From positions 1,054,001 to 1,118,000 of the forward strand of contig JANJTC010000005.1 of NCBI GenBank assembly GCA_024711325.1: 64,000 bases of DNA, in the 5' to 3' direction. The position numbers and the translations under genes were made by a program. Every line of letters begins with the position of its first letter. Position 1 is the stretch's first letter. This DNA is from Bacteriovoracaceae bacterium (GTDB taxonomy: Bacteria > Bdellovibrionota > Bacteriovoracia > Bacteriovoracales > Bacteriovoracaceae). The notes beneath the pieces are model-generated. The model was not told the DNA's origin, did not search any database, and saw only the letters and a program-made list of their open reading frames with translations. Below, piece after piece: positions 9,174-16,594 of the stretch.

Positions 9174-9788
9174 GTGTTCAGAAAGTTTCTCGCAATTGTC
9201 ATGGTCTGCTCGCTGTTTACAGTACAGGCCCACGCTGTATCTCATGAAGGCCTAAAGCTAGCTTTCGATGAATTAAATTATGCTCTAACTGTTGAGTGGG
9301 ACCAGAAAGATAAAGACTTTCACAATGCTCAGTTGAAAAAATTCTACGGAACTCTTCGCGAGCTTCAGTCTAAAGGTCTGACTAATGCTGAGTTAGTAGA
9401 TTTCATTAAAAAAGAAGTGAAAGACGAAAAAGTGACTCGTGATATTGAGACGGCCTTCAATATGATCCAGATCAATAAAATGACTTCTGATGAAGCTTCA
9501 AACTATATGATCGAAACAATGAAGAAGTCATATAGTGCTGGTGCCAGCTTTAACGGCGAAGTTTTTCTTTATCTAGGTATAGGTCTATTGATTGTTGCTG
9601 CTGCAGTAGCATTAAGCGGGTCTTCTTCTGGCTCTTCTTCTGATTCAGGCTCTGGTTCTGGTGGTGGAACAGTTACTTGTTATGATGATTGTTACCCTCA
9701 ATACTACGACTGTGGTGGATATTGGTCAGGTGGTTATTATTACAGCTACACATGTTCACAAACAGTATGTGACACTTACTGCTATTAA
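9174..9788 (+). CDS. Envelope protein with Cys/Tyr-rich C-terminal tail
   Basis: The gene starts with GTG behind an excellent AGGAGG site. The 204-residue product has a signal peptide (residues 1-21), a charged helical domain (about 22-122), one membrane segment (about 126-147), a serine/glycine linker, and a last 36 residues that contain six cysteines with many tyrosines and glycines. The tail looks like a small disulfide-bonded module outside the inner membrane. A perfect terminator follows nine bases after the stop, so the gene is probably the last or only one of its transcript. No family is recognised. Confidence 0.65.
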   Translation: MFRKFLAIVMVCSLFTVQAHAVSHEGLKLAFDELNYALTVEWDQKDKDFHNAQLKKFYGTLRELQSKGLTNAELVDFIKKEVKDEKVTRDIETAFNMIQINKMTSDEASNYMIETMKKSYSAGASFNGEVFLYLGIGLLIVAAAVALSGSSSGSSSDSGSGSGGGTVTCYDDCYPQYYDCGGYWSGGYYYSYTCSQTVCDTYCY

Positions 9789-9797
9789 TCTAATCCC

Positions 9798-9828
9798 AAA
9801 GGGAGGTCTTTAGACCTCCCTTTTTTTT
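9798..9828 (+). terminator. Intrinsic terminator after the Cys/Tyr-tail gene
   Basis: An 8-base-pair stem (GGGAGGTC with GACCTCCC) with the loop TTTA is followed by eight T residues on the plus strand. The stop codon of the convergent NadD-like gene lies inside the loop, so the 3' arm of the hairpin also encodes the end of that protein. Confidence 0.88.
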
Positions 9829-10610
9829 CTGATTTCTGTTGATGAAAGATTTTCAAATTGGTGCTTCCCCAAAAAAATGACATTGATTCCGGCATTTAAG
9901 GCATGGACTTCATCAAGAGCCTGATGGCGGTCTTTGTCGTCTTCAAGTCTTGAAACCACATAGAGAGTATGGAGCTTAGGTAAAAGATCCTGACTTCTGG
10001 TCCAGGACTTTATCGAGCTAAAACTATCAAAGCCAATGAGTAGTGATATTTTCTGACTCGGAAAATTTTCTTTTAACTTCTCAACCCAATTTACGGTTGG
10101 ATTTGGCCTGTTTCCGAGGAGGAAAGTCGGCACCAGGAACTGACATCTTCCGAATTTTGCCTTGGTGCTGATTTCTAAAACTGTTGCCACAGGATCCAGT
10201 GAGCGAATTTCTTTATAAGGATTTCGATCAGGCACGATCAAGCAGGTTTTATCTTCCGGCATGAGGTTCAAGCAGGATTGATGGCCTTTATGCCAGGGAT
10301 TGAATGAGCCACCGAAGAAAACCCATTCATCGGAATGATTTTGAAAAATGATTTCAGGGCATTTTTTTTTGAGTTCCTGATGAAGCTCCGAGATGGGGTA
10401 TCTGGCCGCCACCAGAGAAACCAAGGCTTCGGCATACTCCGCTTCCAGATCAGGCAGAAGGGAAGTCCATGTCATCATGAAGTCTCCACTTTCCCCAACA
10501 ATAAAGTCCAGCTTGTTTTCCCACTGACAAGATAAGGCAAAAGATTCTTCTGGAAAGGCCAGTCTGACTTTTAAAGGTCTGTCTTGGGTGTAGAAAACGA
10601 GTTTAAGCAC
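9810..10610 (-). CDS. NadD-like nicotinate-nucleotide adenylyltransferase with N-terminal extension
   Basis: Residues 100-110 hold the nucleotidyltransferase signature GGSFNPWHKGH, and the protein ends with SSTEIRKK, matching the C-terminal SSTxIR motif. This supports transfer of AMP to nicotinate mononucleotide in NAD synthesis. Compared with NadD (about 200 residues), this 266-residue protein has roughly 95 extra N-terminal residues that I cannot assign. Its stop lies in the loop of the opposing terminator. The start is two bases after the sfsA stop, so sfsA and this gene form an operon. A related nucleotidyltransferase with another substrate is possible. Confidence 0.75.
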   Translation of the reverse strand: MLKLVFYTQDRPLKVRLAFPEESFALSCQWENKLDFIVGESGDFMMTWTSLLPDLEAEYAEALVSLVAARYPISELHQELKKKCPEIIFQNHSDEWVFFGGSFNPWHKGHQSCLNLMPEDKTCLIVPDRNPYKEIRSLDPVATVLEISTKAKFGRCQFLVPTFLLGNRPNPTVNWVEKLKENFPSQKISLLIGFDSFSSIKSWTRSQDLLPKLHTLYVVSRLEDDKDRHQALDEVHALNAGINVIFLGKHQFENLSSTEIRKKREV

Positions 10611-10612
10611 TA

Positions 10613-11311
10613 TTACTCCAAAGTAAATGGAAGCGAGTTTCCAAAACCTATTTCATTGATATCTATTCTACATTGATAAACAAAAATTTCCACACCCGCT
10701 GCATGGGCCTGTTTTAAAAGTTCACCATATTTTTTATCAATGGAGTGTGCAGGACGCATTTCCTTTACGTCCTCTCGTTGAACGATATAGAGCATAGCTG
10801 CTCTATGGCCTTGCTTTTTGAGATCCATGAGTTCTATCAGATGCTTTTGGCCCCGCTCGGAAACTGAATCCGGGAATTGGGCCATGCCCTCATGCTTTAA
10901 GGTGACGCTTTTGACTTCCACATAACAAGAGGGCAGGTTCTCGTGTCCATCCAGGTAAAAATCAATGCGGCTGTTGCCGATTTTCTTCTCCGGTTGAATG
11001 AGGGGATATCCCGTTAGCTCTGGAATCCAACCTTGTTTAATCCATAGGTGAGCAAGCTTATTTGCGTTGGCCGTGTTCACTCCAATCCAGGTCTCCCCGT
11101 TATGGGTGAGTTCCAGAGTATGGGCCATTTTTCGGGCGGGATTGTCGGATTTAGACAGAGCGCATCGCCATTCAGGGGCCCAACAGGAAGTCATGCTTCC
11201 GGTATTGGGAACATGAACCGTGAATGTCTCTTGTTTGATTGAGACATCGGCAAGAAATCGTTTGTAGCGTTTAACTAAAATAGCTTCAGTTAAAGGACGG
11301 TCCCACTTCAA
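10613..11311 (-). CDS. sfsA: SfsA-family nuclease/sugar fermentation stimulation protein
   Basis: The 232-residue protein matches SfsA along its length: an N-terminal OB-like part ending in VPNTGSM (about residues 34-40), and a nuclease-like core with EVKSVTL and FPDSVSERGQKH (about 130-160), where E and K are the likely metal-site residues. SfsA proteins have been proposed to bind or cut nucleic acid, and the name comes from a maltose phenotype in E. coli. It is first in a two-gene minus-strand unit with the NadD-like gene. Confidence 0.9.
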   Translation of the reverse strand: MKWDRPLTEAILVKRYKRFLADVSIKQETFTVHVPNTGSMTSCWAPEWRCALSKSDNPARKMAHTLELTHNGETWIGVNTANANKLAHLWIKQGWIPELTGYPLIQPEKKIGNSRIDFYLDGHENLPSCYVEVKSVTLKHEGMAQFPDSVSERGQKHLIELMDLKKQGHRAAMLYIVQREDVKEMRPAHSIDKKYGELLKQAHAAGVEIFVYQCRIDINEIGFGNSLPFTLE

Positions 11312-11339
11312 TTATATTCTCCGGCTTAAGTCTAAAACT

Positions 11340-12071
11340 TTAGTGGGCTTCAAACTCAATTTCAAGCGTTTCAATTTCAACCGGAACAGGTGAAATTGAC
11401 CGTAGCTGTAGCTCTCTTAAGGTCATAGGGTAATGAAGTAGAATGCGTGGTCTCATAGGGGAAGGAGAGACTCTGATACTTCCAATCACTTCGCCCCATC
11501 CGGTAGTCAGCTGCAATTGTCCTCCTTGAGCGTAGCGAGTATAGGCCTCGATACTAAGGGAGCGGACCAGGCGGTTTTCAAAGGGAAGAAATCTTCCAAG
11601 ATCCAGTACAGTATGTGGGTGCATAGTCTGACGGACGTAAATTCTTTCAGGTCTAGGTATCGGAGAAGGACGCCTGTTATCTCTGACTTCAGCACTTAAA
11701 GTTTCTATGTAAAGGTCTCCGCGAGAAGCGAGTACCAGATCTTGTATACGAGTGCCTCGTGGAAAGGGGAGTCGCAGTGTCGTTGTTTGTGCTCCAATGA
11801 GTCCACCCAAGAGCACCCTTCCGAATTGAAGAATCTGAATTTGAGTTCGTCCTTGATACCCGCGGGCGGTAACGGTTAGAGATAAAATCTCCATGGATCT
11901 GGCCTCTTCCGGATATAGGCGAAAAACCCGAGGCAGCCTAAGTTGTTCCTGTGGTCTCAGATTTCGATAAAGATTTTCGGTGAGAATTCTTCTGTCCTGG
12001 GCAAAAGACGTGAAGGAAGCCAGCAGACTGGCAAAAATAAAAATCAATAATGATACTGTAGCTTTTTTCAT
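11340..12071 (-). CDS. Secreted beta-rich protein of unknown function
   Basis: This 243-residue protein has a signal peptide (residues 1-25, ending SFAQ) and then only beta-strand-like sequence, with many arginines and a proline-rich hinge near residues 132-140 (RRPSPIPRPE). The hinge seems to divide it into two similar halves of about 105 residues, each ending in strands with alternating hydrophobic residues. An AGGAGA site lies six bases before the ATG. No family is recognised. It is separated from sfsA by 28 bases but has its own leader. Confidence 0.55.
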   Translation of the reverse strand: MKKATVSLLIFIFASLLASFTSFAQDRRILTENLYRNLRPQEQLRLPRVFRLYPEEARSMEILSLTVTARGYQGRTQIQILQFGRVLLGGLIGAQTTTLRLPFPRGTRIQDLVLASRGDLYIETLSAEVRDNRRPSPIPRPERIYVRQTMHPHTVLDLGRFLPFENRLVRSLSIEAYTRYAQGGQLQLTTGWGEVIGSIRVSPSPMRPRILLHYPMTLRELQLRSISPVPVEIETLEIEFEAH

Positions 12072-12104
12072 GCTATCTCCTGGTAGGCCGAGGCCAAAAG
12101 GTAG

Positions 12105-12120
12105 TATTACCTGAGTAATA
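12105..12120. promoter_or_regulatory. Small inverted repeat in the divergent region before gltA
   Basis: TATTAC and GTAATA are arranged as an inverted repeat with a 4-base centre, about 34 bases upstream of the minus-strand secreted gene. It could be an operator. The rest of the 283-base divergent gap holds nothing else that I can assign. Confidence 0.2.
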
Positions 12121-12354
12121 TCATGCTATAAATTAATATGCGTGAGAAGATGCACTGCGCCCCTTGGTACCAGAGTGTATTTGTCTCGTCTAAATCATGT
12201 TTTTGGCACCACTGCTTTAAGAGTTGCTCATTATTTGTCACCATTTTCCGAAGAGGAAACCACAAGACTGTTTAGACAGATTAGTGCGAATTGGCTAAAA
12301 TGCTGGCATTCAACTTCTATATTATTCTATCCCTTCTTTCTTAAGGAGTTCTCC

Positions 12355-13620
12355 ATGTCTGATAAGGCAAAATTAGTTTTAGGTGATAAGACCTTCGAGC
12401 TACCCGTTTTCACCGGTTCTGAAGGTGAAAAAGCGATTGATATAACTAAACTCAGGGCAGAAACAGGTTATGTAACGCTTGATTCTGGTTATATGAATAC
12501 TGGTGCCTGTACCAGCGCGATTACTTTTCTGGACGGTGAGCAAGGTATACTTAAATACCGTGGTTATTCAATTGAAGAGATCGCTGAAAAATCCTCTTTC
12601 CTTGAGTCCTCTTATTTGGTGTTCTACGGAAAGTTACCAACAGCTTCTGAACTTAAAGCTTTCGAAGAACGAATTGCATCTTATGATGATGTGCCTGAAG
12701 GCATTAAGAGCATGATTAAGGCCTTCCCTAAGGACGCTCATCCAATGGCAGTGCTTTCTTCAAATATGGTTTCTCTGTCAGCTTTCTATCACGATCTTTG
12801 TGCTCAGGATTTAACTGCGGCCCAGAAAGATACTGCCATTGCTCAACTCATGGGACAAATTAAAGTCATGAGTGCCTATGCTTTCCGACACTCTCAAGGC
12901 AAAGACTTTGTAAAATCAGATAAGTCACTCGATTACTGCTCAGACTTTATCCACATGATGACTGGAGATAAGAACGTCGATAAAGAAGTCGCTAAGGCGT
13001 TAGACATTCTATTAATTCTTCACGTTGATCATGAACAGAACTGTTCAACATCTTCAGTTAGAATGGTGGGCTCATCTAAAGCAAATATTTTTGCAACCAT
13101 CTCTGCTGGTGTAGACGCTCTTTGGGGCCCACTTCATGGTGGTGCTAACCAGGCCGTGCTTGAAATGCTGGAAGAAATCAAAAATTCCGGCAAAGACTAC
13201 AACCAATTTTTAGCTGAAGTAAAAGACAAAAATTCAGGCTCTCGTTTGATGGGTTTCGGTCACCGTGTGTACAAGAATTTTGATCCACGTGCCAAGATTA
13301 TTAAGGTGGCCTGTGATTCAGTTCTTTCTAAACTGGGTGTACAGGATCCTTTACTGGATATCGCCAAAGGACTGGAAGCAGTAGCACTGAAAGATGAATA
13401 CTTCGTCTCTCGTAAACTTTATCCTAACGTTGATTTCTACTCAGGCATCATTTACCGTGCTCTTGGAATACCTACTAATATGTTCACAGTAATGTTTGCG
13501 ATTGGTCGTCTTCCAGGTTGGATGGCCCAGTGGAAGGAAATGACGGAGCAGGCAGGATTTAAAATCTGTCGTCCTCGTCAGATTTATACTGGTGATACTT
13601 CGAACTCGTTTAAAAAATAA
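12355..13620 (+). CDS. gltA: Citrate synthase
   Basis: The 421-residue enzyme condenses acetyl-CoA and oxaloacetate in the first step of the TCA cycle. Clear signatures are GPLHGGANQAV (substrate and catalytic histidine), GFGHRVYKN (second catalytic histidine) and the C-terminal FYSGIIYRALGIP carrying the catalytic aspartate region. The start is the ATG at 12355, after AAGGAG with seven bases spacing. An in-frame extension of 71 codons upstream is not typical of the family. The length suits the hexameric Gram-negative type. A strong terminator follows. Confidence 0.95.
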   Translation: MSDKAKLVLGDKTFELPVFTGSEGEKAIDITKLRAETGYVTLDSGYMNTGACTSAITFLDGEQGILKYRGYSIEEIAEKSSFLESSYLVFYGKLPTASELKAFEERIASYDDVPEGIKSMIKAFPKDAHPMAVLSSNMVSLSAFYHDLCAQDLTAAQKDTAIAQLMGQIKVMSAYAFRHSQGKDFVKSDKSLDYCSDFIHMMTGDKNVDKEVAKALDILLILHVDHEQNCSTSSVRMVGSSKANIFATISAGVDALWGPLHGGANQAVLEMLEEIKNSGKDYNQFLAEVKDKNSGSRLMGFGHRVYKNFDPRAKIIKVACDSVLSKLGVQDPLLDIAKGLEAVALKDEYFVSRKLYPNVDFYSGIIYRALGIPTNMFTVMFAIGRLPGWMAQWKEMTEQAGFKICRPRQIYTGDTSNSFKK

Positions 13621-13636
13621 TAAAAATTAGTCCCTT

Positions 13637-13670
13637 ACATTACCTCGGCACTGCGCCGGGGTAATGTTTT
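13637..13670 (+). terminator. Intrinsic terminator after gltA
   Basis: A 13-base-pair stem (ACATTACCTCGGC with GCCGGGGTAATGT, one G-T pair) closes on ACTGC and leads into four T residues, 17 bases after the gltA stop. Confidence 0.85.
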
Positions 13671-13777
13671 CATTCGGGACAGTACTTCGCTAGCTACCTT
13701 AATTGCCATTTCACAAACGATTTAACTTCATTCTTTAACTTATTGAAAATACATTAAAACCTTACGTTACTGTCTAT

Positions 13778-13852
13778 TAACTATGATTTTTTAATAGTTA
13801 GTGGATTAAATTTTTAAAAAAATAGTCCGAATATATGATATATTCATAGTTA
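13778..13852 (+). promoter_or_regulatory. Probable AbiEi operator/promoter region
   Basis: Three copies of one heptamer lie here: TAACTAT at 13778-13784, and its inverse ATAGTTA at 13794-13800 and 13846-13852. Between them sits the 17-base palindrome GAATATATGATATATTC (13829-13845), which also holds -10-like sequence. Known AbiEi antitoxins bind inverted repeats in their own promoter, so this is the expected place for autoregulation. The AGAGGA ribosome site follows at 13855-13860. Confidence 0.55.
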
Positions 13853-13866
13853 TTAGAGGAAAAATC

Positions 13867-14514
13867 ATGAGTTCGGAGTTTTTAAGTAAAATAGAAGAAG
13901 AATTAAAAGTTCCACTATTTACGGATGATGATCTCAAGCTCGTTTTTCGAGATAAGGGGCCGTCGACCATTTATAATTCTCTGACCTATCATCTTAAAAA
14001 TCAAAATTTAGTAAGGTTTAGAAGAGGTCTGTATTCTCTCTCGATCAAGAGAGGGGGAAAGCATGCATTTTCAAAATTTAAATTGGCCAACAAACTTGTG
14101 CTTCAAAGTTTTGTTTCATTTGAATCAGCTTTGTCTCATCATAACCTCATTCCTGAAGCAGTTTATGAAGTAACATCAGCAACATTAAGCAAAAATGTAG
14201 TCTTTGAAAATTCTCTGGGGAGATTTAGTTTTTCTTATTCACCCATTGAACCTTTTTATTTAGGGGTTGAAAAAGACGAAATTACTGATGCGAAAATTGC
14301 TAATCCTATTAGGGCCTTGTTTGATCTTATTTATGTAAGAAGGAAACTCTATGATAAGGCAGAAGATTTAGAGGATGATTTCAGGATTGATTTAAAAGAA
14401 CTAAAAGTTCACTTAAGTCATTTCAAAGCGGGAGAAATCTTGGAGCTTGGTGAACTTTATAAGAAGAAAACAACGAGAAGTTTAGCAACAATTTTAGTGC
14501 GAGAATTAATGTGA
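13867..14514 (+). CDS. abiEi: AbiEi-like antitoxin/transcriptional regulator
   Basis: The 215-residue protein fits the AbiEi antitoxin family: an N-terminal winged helix (about residues 15-65, with STIYNSLTYHLKNQNLVRFRRGLYSL) and a C-terminal domain containing SFVSFESALSHHNLIP and IANPIRALFDLIYVR, both typical of the family. AbiEi represses its own promoter and neutralises AbiEii without forming a stable complex (type IV system). The gene overlaps the toxin gene by four bases. This pair is visibly more AT-rich than its neighbours, which suggests horizontal transfer. Confidence 0.85.
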   Translation: MSSEFLSKIEEELKVPLFTDDDLKLVFRDKGPSTIYNSLTYHLKNQNLVRFRRGLYSLSIKRGGKHAFSKFKLANKLVLQSFVSFESALSHHNLIPEAVYEVTSATLSKNVVFENSLGRFSFSYSPIEPFYLGVEKDEITDAKIANPIRALFDLIYVRRKLYDKAEDLEDDFRIDLKELKVHLSHFKAGEILELGELYKKKTTRSLATILVRELM

Positions 14515-15356
14515 AAGATATTATTCAAAATCGATTAGATAATCATTATGACATCAAAACTCCAGATGATGAATTAAATGCTCTAAAAGAGATTACTCAA
14601 GAGGTGGCGTTGTATGCACTTTATAAAGTAGGATTTTTTGAGAAGGCATGTTTTATTGGTGGAACATGTCTAAGGGTTGTTCATTCATTAGATAGATTTT
14701 CCGAAGATTTAGATTTTTCTACCAGGACCATTGATCCTGATTTTGATCTAGATGCTTACCTGGAAAAAGCAATGGAAGTGATGAAACCTTATGGTTACGG
14801 GCTTACAATTGATGAGAAAGATCTCACCGATAAAAATGTTCAATCCAGATTCCTTAAAGATGACTCTATTAAGAAGGTGCTAACTTTTAAGCACAAGCAA
14901 GATGAAAGGCAGAAAATAAAAATCAAAGTTGAAATTGATACTCGGCCACCTCGTGGTGCCGTAGAGAAAGTAGAATATATCGATTTTCCGGATGATTTTC
15001 AGATCTTGGCCTATGATATTCCAAGTCTAATGTCTGGAAAAATTCATGCACTATTATGTAGAAGCTATACTAAGGGTCGAGACTGGTATGACTTTTCTTG
15101 GTACGTGAAAAATAATTATTCACCGAATTTAGAGCTATTAGAAAATGCCTTAAAACAACTTGGACCTTGGGAAGGGCAAGATATTCAGTTAAGTGAGACG
15201 TTTTTAAAAGAAGCTTTGATCCAAAAAGTTAGATCTCTAAACTGGGAAGACGTGAAAGTGGATGTTAGAAAGTTTTTAAGTCCCTTAAAGGCCCAATCTT
15301 TGGATATCTGGAATGCTGAATTTTTTGAGAGTAGAGTAAAGAAATTGAAAATATGA
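14511..15356 (+). CDS. abiEii: AbiEii-type nucleotidyltransferase toxin
   Basis: This 281-residue protein carries the AbiEii signature: GGT at residues 50-52, followed by DRFSEDLDF at 61-69, with D66 and D68 as metal-binding residues of the nucleotidyltransferase fold, and later KIHALLCRSYTKGRDWYDF near 176-194. Members of this family transfer nucleotides to tRNA or other targets and cause growth arrest or phage abortive infection. The start is GTG within the overlap GTGA shared with the antitoxin stop. All visible motifs are intact, so the toxin should be active. Confidence 0.87.
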   Translation: MKDIIQNRLDNHYDIKTPDDELNALKEITQEVALYALYKVGFFEKACFIGGTCLRVVHSLDRFSEDLDFSTRTIDPDFDLDAYLEKAMEVMKPYGYGLTIDEKDLTDKNVQSRFLKDDSIKKVLTFKHKQDERQKIKIKVEIDTRPPRGAVEKVEYIDFPDDFQILAYDIPSLMSGKIHALLCRSYTKGRDWYDFSWYVKNNYSPNLELLENALKQLGPWEGQDIQLSETFLKEALIQKVRSLNWEDVKVDVRKFLSPLKAQSLDIWNAEFFESRVKKLKI

Positions 15357-15397
15357 ATTACAGGAGAAAATTCCTTTGATTAATTTCTTTTTTTAAT

Positions 15398-15494
15398 GTG
15401 CTTCGTGCTATCAAAACTGAATCTGAACGACGCAGAGGAACATACTGGTAACACGAAGAACGCTTACAAAAACTTAAAGTCCAGATAACCTCTC
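15398..15494 (+). ncRNA. Possible small RNA or structured leader
   Basis: In this gene-free strip, CTTCGTG (15401-15407) pairs with CACGAAG (15452-15458), and inside that arm TCTG (15422-15425) pairs with CAGA (15433-15436). An intrinsic terminator follows at 15495-15522. The pattern of a folded region ending at a terminator suits a small RNA, or a regulated leader of the next gene. I do not recognise a known riboswitch or RNA family. Confidence 0.3.
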
Positions 15495-15522
15495 AGATGC
15501 CCCATTTAGGGGTCTTCTTTTT
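15495..15522 (+). terminator. Intrinsic terminator upstream of a secreted-protein gene
   Basis: CCCC and GGGG pair around ATTTA (15500-15512), the stem can extend with AGA and TCT, and a T-rich tail follows. It ends just before the GGGAGG site of the next gene, so it either closes the AbiE transcript or a small RNA, or acts as an attenuator for the following gene. Confidence 0.65.
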
Positions 15523-15536
15523 TTGGGAGGTTGTGT

Positions 15537-16199
15537 ATGAGGATTTTCTTATGTCTCTCGCTCCTGATTTCCCTTGATGCTTGGAGTGCCACATGTAAAA
15601 AACTCCAGGAATGTGTGGAGGTTGCCGATCAGTTAACCGGTAAAAAAACGATCTACGATAAAAAAATTCTTCCATTCACTTATGAACTCAACCGCCCATT
15701 AGAGATGAATAAAGACAATGTTGAAAAAACTCTGTCAGAGGCCTTAAATATTTTTGGTCTGGCCCGAATTCCCACCCAACTTCCGGAAACATCTAAACTG
15801 ATAGAGGCCCGGGAGTTACGCTTTCACTCAGATCTTCCGAGCTATGAAGCTTCCCGTAAGAAACTCCCGAATATTCCGGATGATCATAATCCGGTTCTGG
15901 TGACTTACCGGGGAGTGAAGGGGGCGGATATGGAAGTGATAGCTGAGAAGGTGAGACCGCTTCTTTCAAGATATGGCAGGACCGTCCCCATGAGGGATGG
16001 AAGCCTGGTAGTGGTGGATCTGGGATCTCATGCTAAAAAGATTCTACAATTAGTTCAAAAGCAGGATTACCCTCTGACAAATGAAGAAAAAGCCGCCATG
16101 GCGCTGGAGAAAAAGCGTGCTCATGAACTGGAGATGGCCCGTTTAAAATCGGGAGAAATGCATGAGATAGGGCCTAAGGCCAAACCCCACAAGCACTAA
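15537..16199 (+). CDS. Periplasmic protein resembling secretin N-domains
   Basis: The ATG at 15537 has GGGAGG six bases upstream and gives a 220-residue protein with a signal peptide (residues 1-18, ending WSA). Residues about 45-75 (YELNRPLEMNKDNVEK and after) resemble the N0-type domain, and about 118-172 (VLVTYRGVKGADMEVIAEKV, then GSLVVVDLGSHAKKILQLV) resembles an N1-type KH-like domain of type II/III secretins. There is no secretin pore domain, and the end is lysine-rich. It may be an accessory or stand-alone N-domain protein. The domain reading is by pattern only. Confidence 0.5.
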   Translation: MRIFLCLSLLISLDAWSATCKKLQECVEVADQLTGKKTIYDKKILPFTYELNRPLEMNKDNVEKTLSEALNIFGLARIPTQLPETSKLIEARELRFHSDLPSYEASRKKLPNIPDDHNPVLVTYRGVKGADMEVIAEKVRPLLSRYGRTVPMRDGSLVVVDLGSHAKKILQLVQKQDYPLTNEEKAAMALEKKRAHELEMARLKSGEMHEIGPKAKPHKH

Positions 16200-16243
16200 G
16201 GCACTTCTTGCCGGTAGCAACATCTTAATCACATCTTTTACGG

Positions 16244-16271
16244 GTTCTCCGATGAGTTTTCATCGGAGAAC
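16244..16271 (+). promoter_or_regulatory. Hairpin that buries a ribosome binding site
   Basis: GTTCTCCGATGA and TCATCGGAGAAC form a perfect 12-base-pair stem around GTTT. The 3' arm contains GGAG, the only good ribosome site for the ATG at 16274, five bases further on. In the mRNA this structure would block translation until it opens, as in RNA thermometers or other translational switches. It has no T tail, so it is not a good terminator. Confidence 0.6.
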
Positions 16272-16273
16272 AT

Positions 16274-16594
16274 ATGAAATACTTTTTTGTCATAGTGCTA
16301 GGGCTTAGTGTGCTTAATTCCTACGCCGGAGAGATCATTGTAAAAAAAATGACGAGAGATGGTGAGCTTGAAAGAAGTTTCGTCCTAAGAACAAATCTTA
16401 CTGAGAAAGTGGTGCTGGACTGTCAGAGCTTTATTCAAGGTTTAAGAATAGGGGAGAAAGAGACGGCCTTTACTTATATGCTTGATCCTGATGAATGTGA
16501 GTCCCTTCAGGACCGGGTGAGAAAAAGTTTACGTAAATTTCAAAATCACTGCATTGATGTTGAAGAAGATATCCGGGCGGATTACAGTTGCTAA
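16274..16594 (+). CDS. Small secreted protein with conserved-looking cysteines
   Basis: The 106-residue product has a signal peptide (residues 1-18, ending SYAG) and a mature part with four cysteines (in LDCQSF, DECES, NHCID and the last residue), an arrangement that could form two disulfides in the periplasm. No family is recognised. Translation probably depends on opening of the hairpin directly before the start. The next gene begins immediately after the stop, so the two may be cotranscribed. Confidence 0.6.
   Translation: MKYFFVIVLGLSVLNSYAGEIIVKKMTRDGELERSFVLRTNLTEKVVLDCQSFIQGLRIGEKETAFTYMLDPDECESLQDRVRKSLRKFQNHCIDVEEDIRADYSC

Noticed and set aside
12206..12223. Sigma-54-like element (TTGGCACCACTGCTT) before gltA
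   Set aside because: The distance between GG and GC is seven bases and not ten, so it cannot be a -24/-12 promoter.
12142..12354. In-frame 71-codon extension of citrate synthase
   Set aside because: The extension has no similarity to the family and lacks a ribosome site. The ATG at 12355 has AAGGAG and gives the standard N-terminus.
15531..15536. TTG start for the secretin-N-domain-like protein
   Set aside because: The ATG six bases later fits the GGGAGG site and signal peptide better.
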